64,000 nt of DNA from Blasia pusilla (taxonomy: Eukaryota; Marchantiophyta; Marchantiopsida; Blasiales). The notes below the pieces were generated by a model. The model was not told the DNA's origin and searched no databases. It saw nothing but the letters and a program-made list of their open reading frames with translations. This document shows positions 59,085 to 64,000 of the stretch, in pieces; the first letter of the stretch is position 1; each line of letters starts with the position of its first letter. The stretch lies in contig CM114271.1 of assembly GCA_050084515.1 (NCBI GenBank), forward strand, positions 5,084,001 through 5,148,000, given 5' to 3'. The translations under genes were made by a program, and so were the position numbers.

Positions 59085-60041
59085 ACTACCCCTTTCTTTG
59101 TTTAGTAAGTCACGCTCTCAATGCTGATCTGCATCCAAACACACATTGTGGTAAGTCGGGTCTTGGATCAATCAGCGTGCTAACTTTTTGAGTTCTCGTC
59201 TCGGTCTCTTATCAAGCTCAACCTTTCTAGTTTCGCGGTTTACAACACGGGAAAATCTCAAAAGACTTGGGACAAACTTTTGGTCGGTTTAGGAACTTCC
59301 TGGTCAGTTAAGGAACTTCAAATGGCATCTCGCGGCTAACAGCTCCAACTTTCCAATGGACATCCAATGAGTCCCTAACCGAGACTCGCACAAAATGAAT
59401 CTTCGGTCGGAATCCAAGTGTGGCATGCAAAGTCCACTCCCTTGGGTCAAGTTTGGATTTTGAGCTCCAACGCCAAACTCTCGTTCCATCCCATACCTCT
59501 GAGACGCCGTTTGGTGCTCAAAGTGGGGATTTGTGTCCCAAGACATCTTGGAGAAACTCCTCCCTTACTAGTACTTCTATGGATCTCCGGGGTTCCCTAC
59601 ATTTAGGGAAAGACACCCGGGCCTCTCCAATTGGCCCTCAACCCGATTGTCTCCTAGTCGTGTTTGGCCAATATCTCATTCTGTACTCATGCGTTTTCTA
59701 AGATCTTTGGTGCGTTGGAAGCGTCTCAAGATAAGATTTCCAATGCGCTCTATTTGTCTCAAACGCATCTTATGGATAAACGTTATGGTCCAAAACATAG
59801 TCAAATTCCCCAAACACTAGTCATGTTCCAAAATTGGTTCTCACCTCTTTGGCAACCAACCTTCCAAGACTCATCTCATCTCAAGTCTTGGCTCGTGTTT
59901 GGTCTAGGTTTCATGGTCGCGACCACTAATGCATGAAATGCACAACTCTGTTCCGCGCCATCATCGTAGAGTGAGTCCACTTGAGTTCTAATGTTTCCCT
60001 TGGCGCTTATTTAGTGTTGTTTGGTTACAAGGGTTGCGACA
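59085..60041 (-). repeat. Chromovirus 3' LTR (copy 2)
   Basis: It begins TGTCGCAACCC on the minus strand at 60041, directly after a purine-rich tract, and matches the LTR at 51569-52599. Its far end near 59085-59110 is decayed. It differs from the other LTR at many positions, so the two halves come from separate insertions. Confidence 0.8.
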
Positions 60042-60058
60042 CTCACCCCTCCTTAGAA
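60042..60058 (-). other. Polypurine tract of the chromovirus
   Basis: On the minus strand AAGGAGGGGTGAG sits immediately before the 3' LTR start TGTCGC, as expected for the plus-strand primer of reverse transcription. Confidence 0.75.
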
Positions 60059-60772
60059 GGTTGATGTCCTCATCAATGCAAACCTTTTTTAATGTTAAGT
60101 TCTGGGAAGCCGATCCCTTAACACTGAATCACGTTCTAGTAGCTAAGCCGCAATTCCTCTTTGGCTTAAGTGTTAGGTTGTTGCTTGCACCACTTAGAAT
60201 TATTAGCTTCTTCACTTCAATTAGCCTAGACCAGTTTTGCAAAACTAATCTAAACTATCAAAATAAGCCAACTAAGTCTACACACTAACACTTCACTCAC
60301 TATTTGTAAACAATTGCCTGCTTACCTAGCCAACTTGTACTACTTTTGGGTCACTCGTATTCTACTTAGGCGCATCACTAAGTTCCACTCATGCAACATG
60401 AATGAGATCACCACAAACCCCAAGACAGACTAATCTGCCCCACCGACGTTAGGGCGGGTCCAAATGCTAGTACTTCAACACCTGGTCGTGATCTAGATGT
60501 CTTATCCAAATACAAGCTCTCACCTCAAATACTCATTGTTTAGCCTCCTTGACTTACATCCTAAGCATATGAAGAACTACTCATTGCCATGCACTACCAA
60601 ACTCAAAATCAAAATCACAAGCATCGAATCTCCAAATCCATGCATTCTTTATTGCAACAACTAAATATTTCTAGTTACAACAGGTTATCGGCCCAAGCTT
60701 CCCGGTCATAAGTTCCGTCCTTTGCTTCACCATGTACTAACGTATGTGCCTATCTTGCATCCAATTGAAGTC

Positions 60773-60997
60773 TCACAACGCTTCTTGCGCGTGTTCAAGA
60801 TCCGCCTCCGCAATCCAAGTCGCCTCTTTCACATGGTAGCCTTTCCACTTGACTAAGTAGCCGTACTTGGCGGCTCTACGTCTGGAATGCAGAGTGGTCT
60901 CCACCTTGAACTCTGGTTCCTCATTTCTGATGATCGGTTGTGGTCTTAACACCATCCTTTGTTTTGGATGAACATTGTCTTGAAGACACTTCTTCAA
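60773..60997 (-). pseudogene. Chromodomain of a chromovirus integrase
   Basis: IIRNEEPEFKVETTLHSRRR followed by YGYLVKWKGYHVKEATWIAE and ADLEHAQEAL is a canonical chromodomain with the aromatic cage-type YLVKWKGY and TWxxEAxL signatures. In this lineage it sits at the integrase C-terminus and directs insertion to heterochromatin marked by H3 methylation. It is preceded on the minus strand by a degraded integrase C-terminus. Confidence 0.9.
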
Positions 60998-61019
60998 TAA
61001 TCACACATGGAAAGTCGGA

Positions 61020-61600
61020 TGAATCTTGAACTAGTTTGACAACTCCAATGTATACACATTCTCAAACGGCTTTGCCTTGATCACATACGGTCCAACATAC
61101 TTGGCTGAAAATTTTCGGATAATTTGTTCGGAAGAGTTAGATTCTTTACACTCAACCACACTTGTTCCCCAACTTGGAAACTCACTTGGCGCCGACTTTT
61201 GTTAGCATGCTTCACGTATCTGAGTTGAGCTTTGGCAAGACTTTTCCTTGCTCACTCTTGTTGTTCCTGCATTTCCACTAACAAAAATTTCACCGTTGCT
61301 TGACGAGTGTGTGCCGATATAGTGCCCCTCGAAAGAGCCAAGTCAAAAGGCCCTACTGGTTCTCTTTGATACGCCAGAAGAAACGGAGATTCTCCAATTG
61401 CAAAATGCTTGGTGGAGTCGTAACAATACTCAGCCATACTTAGCCACTTGACCCAATCTCTTTGGTCCGCACTCACGTAATTCCTTAAGTACTGGTTCAC
61501 GACCGAGTTTACTTTTTCCATTTGCCCATCCGTTGTCGTGTCGAGAGTCTTTCTTTGAGTAAGGGCATGCCTTCTAGTTGCGGCAGACGTGGTCAATGCA
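61020..61600 (-). pseudogene. Chromovirus integrase, C-terminal half
   Basis: TDGQMEKVNSVVNQYLRNYV (catalytic Glu in the QMEKVN block), DWVKWLSMAEYCYDSTKH, ESPFLLAYQREP and DLALSR are the core-end and linker motifs of plant chromovirus integrases. The frame at 61252-61596 is open, but the remainder to 61020 has stops. Upstream (higher-coordinate) catalytic residues and RT are missing; the element is cut off near 61.64 kb. Confidence 0.85.
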
Positions 61601-61604
61601 AGGT

Positions 61605-61778
61605 GAACTCTCTGAGAAGTTCTCCTTTTTCAATACAAAATTATTATGTATAATCTCCATTCTCTCACGATAGGTATCACAAATGGAATTGCCGAGGCAA
61701 TCACTTCTTCGTAACATCGGATCTTGAAATTCCTAACTATAAAATCCCTATAAAATATTTTACGCTTGTACACGAGGA
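61605..61778. other. Short unassigned spacer
   Basis: AT-rich sequence between the truncated chromovirus and the next gypsy copy; nothing recognised. Confidence 0.4.
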
Positions 61779-64000
61779 TATCACGTCTTTTAGGATAGAT
61801 CGTGGGATCTAATAGAGCGCCTTCATGAGTAGTGGAGGACACGCCCAGTAGGTCGAGGGTGACTCTTTGAGGCTCTTGAAACCCGAGATAGCGAGGTTTC
61901 CCCTTCGTTTCGGCTCATTTGGAGCCATTTTGAGGAACTTACTATTTTAGGTAAGTACCATTTTGAGTATATGATCGACTTAATATTTTTGGTAAGTGGC
62001 CCTTGACCTCCTACATCAGGTCAAGAGCCAAGGAGGTGACTTGGGAGAATAGGTTACCATGGAGAGAGCTTGGGAGAGGAGAGGGGTATACCTCAAGGAG
62101 AGAGAGCTTGAGAGCTCATTCTCTCTTTGTTGAACCTCTTGGCATGAGGCACGGAGCTATGGTACCTTGCCTTGTGAGTGTAACCCAAGCCTCTCATTAG
62201 GAGAGTGGGTTTGGTTTGACATGAGAGAGAGTGCACACCTTTGAGAGCTATGGTGTGAGATGGTGGAGAGAGAGATTGGATCTTACTTTACAAAGAGAGA
62301 ATGAGAGAATGAGAGAGTGAGAGAGCTTCATGGGGGAGCTCACTGGTCACTCCCTGTTTTTGCAGGTTGGGACCGTGTTCCCCGTTCAGCGGCTCATGGG
62401 AGTGCTCACCGGAGCAAGGGCTGCTTTCATTACTCTTTGCATTTGCCGATTTTTCGTTTGGAAGAGTGGCGCGCGGAAGCGCTGCCCAATTTCTGATAGG
62501 GATTGAGTATGAGGGCAGGTTGCCCCATGCTGGTGCTCTCGGGAGCACCATGTAGCTTGCTGATATGTATTTTTACAGATGTTACATTTTCGTTGGGAGA
62601 AATCAGCGCGGGAGCGCTGCGGAATTTTGTGTAGGAGAAAGAGACATTGGGCTTTACGACAATCCCTGTCAGGTTTTACTGAAATGTCCAATTCTAAATA
62701 TTTTTTGATGGTAGCGTAGATCGTGAAGCTGTGCACGCTGTGCAACAAACAATACACAATTTGGAGTTGCGAGCAAAACGTTATGGGCAATCTTGTAAAG
62801 CTGCCATTGCTAGGTGATTTTTAGGGTTAAATCGTGCAAACCCTAAATCAGCCGCCACACCGGCGGCGGCCGTCGCCATCATAGTCACCGTCAACGGTCG
62901 ATGGTCAACCATCACCGTCAATGGTCAACCGTCACAATCAACGGTCAACCGTCACCATCATCGGTCGGCCGTCACCATCAACGGTCAACCGTCACTGTCA
63001 AAGGTCCACCATCCATTGTCCACCCTTTGGGTGCCATTGCCGCCATTACGGAGTGGAGGGTCTTCCATGACATTCGTTGATTCTTTGACTTGCGTCGCCA
63101 CCACATACTTTGTTTTGGCCGCCACCGTCATCGCAGTTTCTTCATCAACCAGTGAAGGCAGATGACCTCTGGTTATGGTGTTTGAGTTTTGATTTCATGC
63201 TTCTATGTTGTGATTGGTAGCCGCTCGCGACGATCGAGTATCGTGCCGTGACGCCCGTAGCCGCAACACGCCGCCGATTGCCACGCCGTGCCGCTCGTGG
63301 CCGCACCGCACCATCTCGATCGCGGAGCCGCACCGTCATTGTGGAGCGAGTGTGGGATTATTATTGATTGAGGAGGGTATGCGCCGAGTGCCGCATCCCA
63401 CCATCGAGGGCCGCGTCTTTGTTCGTCGAGCCGCCTGCGTCGCCGCAACGCCGCACCGTTCGCCGGGACCGCACTTTGTCTATCGAGGAGTTTTGAGCGC
63501 ATCGATGGAGGAGGAGTATGACTTGCTGATTGGAGGAGTTGTCTCCACGATCGAGTTGGGGTCGAGATTTGCGATTCTTGCCGAGGAGCGACATCGACAT
63601 GTGTTCAGTTACCCATTCGGTCCTTTACCCTACACGTGTGAGGGATTCGGGATTTATTTGGGGATATTGGGTGTGTGGATCGAGAGCATCATTTATGTAT
63701 GTGGTTTAGGGGACATAGACTTGTGTGGGATGTCCGGAGTTGAGGGTAGGTTGTCGATGAGATGATAGCCTGGTCGATTTGCCGCACCACGCCGCGTGTT
63801 ACCGCACGTTACACGTCTCGGGGAGAGAGAGTGTAGATCGAGTGCCGCATGTTTGGGATGAGTGATTGAGGGATTCCTCACGAGGTTGAGTGATCGGGTG
63901 AGAGGGGCACGAGGGTCATCACGAGTCTATTCGGGACTTTGAGAGGCGAGGTGGTGAACCCGAGAGTAGCTCTAGAGGTTTTACGCGGATTGGCGCGAGG
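61779..64000 (+). mobile_element. Subfamily I gypsy copy: block A1 and leader, continuing past the window
   Basis: It starts TATCACGTCTTTTAGG (first G replaced by A), has block A to about 62290, then the leader through to sequence equivalent to about 38033 of the first copy. The leader is well conserved and about the same length. Gag would begin about 130 bp beyond the window end. No block B lies between A1 and the leader. An ACGGTCAACC-type minisatellite at about 62880-63010 is longer than in the first copy. Confidence 0.85.
62880..63010. repeat. Minisatellite (CAACGGTCAACCGTCAC-like) in the gypsy leader
   Basis: About six to seven imperfect 20-21-bp units containing CGGTCAACCGTCACCATCAA. 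The equivalent stretch at 36905-37010 has fewer units, so copy number has changed since the copies separated. Confidence 0.75.

Overview
This window looks like nuclear DNA from a land plant. The evidence is one intron-containing gene of the plant-specific BREVIS RADIX (BRX) family, a chromovirus whose primer-binding site matches plant initiator-Met tRNA, plant-type Ty1/copia and Ty3/gypsy elements, Helitron-like repeats and hAT-type MITEs. A DNMT3-type methyltransferase module favours a non-angiosperm (bryophyte, lycophyte or similar), but that is inference. I see no tRNA, rRNA or CRISPR genes and nothing bacterial.

Layout. 0-8.5 kb: AT-rich DNA with three hAT-like MITEs (8-bp target duplications) and a decayed minus-strand Ty1/copia element split by a five-unit tandem Helitron-like array. 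10.9-14.2 kb: an old, badly decayed minus-strand Ty3/gypsy pol with a recognisable methyltransferase domain. 17.2-19.8 kb: an AGTCAT palindrome cluster, then an internally deleted gypsy derivative holding a nested second LTR, both with 4-bp target duplications. 23.7-25.3 kb: a diverged tandem array. 26-34 kb: a GC-richer low-copy island with the BRX gene (five exons proposed, 28346-31075). 35.8-46.2 kb: a nearly complete Ty3/gypsy element. 46.2-64 kb: a mosaic of LTR fragments of two related subfamilies, two half chromoviruses, a decayed transposase-like gene between two palindromic repeat arrays, a second gag copy on the minus strand, and the 5' end of another large gypsy copy running off the window.

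The most unusual system is the 35.8-46.2 kb gypsy family. Its pol order is gag, protease, DNMT3-like cytosine-5 methyltransferase, reverse transcriptase/RNase H, integrase, C-terminal PHD finger. Its terminal repeats are not ordinary LTRs: block A (about 516 bp) is alone at the 5' end, while the 3' end reads B-A-B, the split-direct-repeat arrangement otherwise known from tyrosine-recombinase retroelements, although this element has a DDE integrase. The same arrangement is seen in a deleted copy with a 4-bp target duplication and partly in a second subfamily. The decayed 10.9-14.2 kb copy carries the methyltransferase in the same place, so the domain is an old part of the family. Every copy here is broken by stops and frameshifts, many of them C-to-T type. 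A plausible reading is a retroelement carrying both a chromatin reader (PHD) and a DNA-methylation writer.
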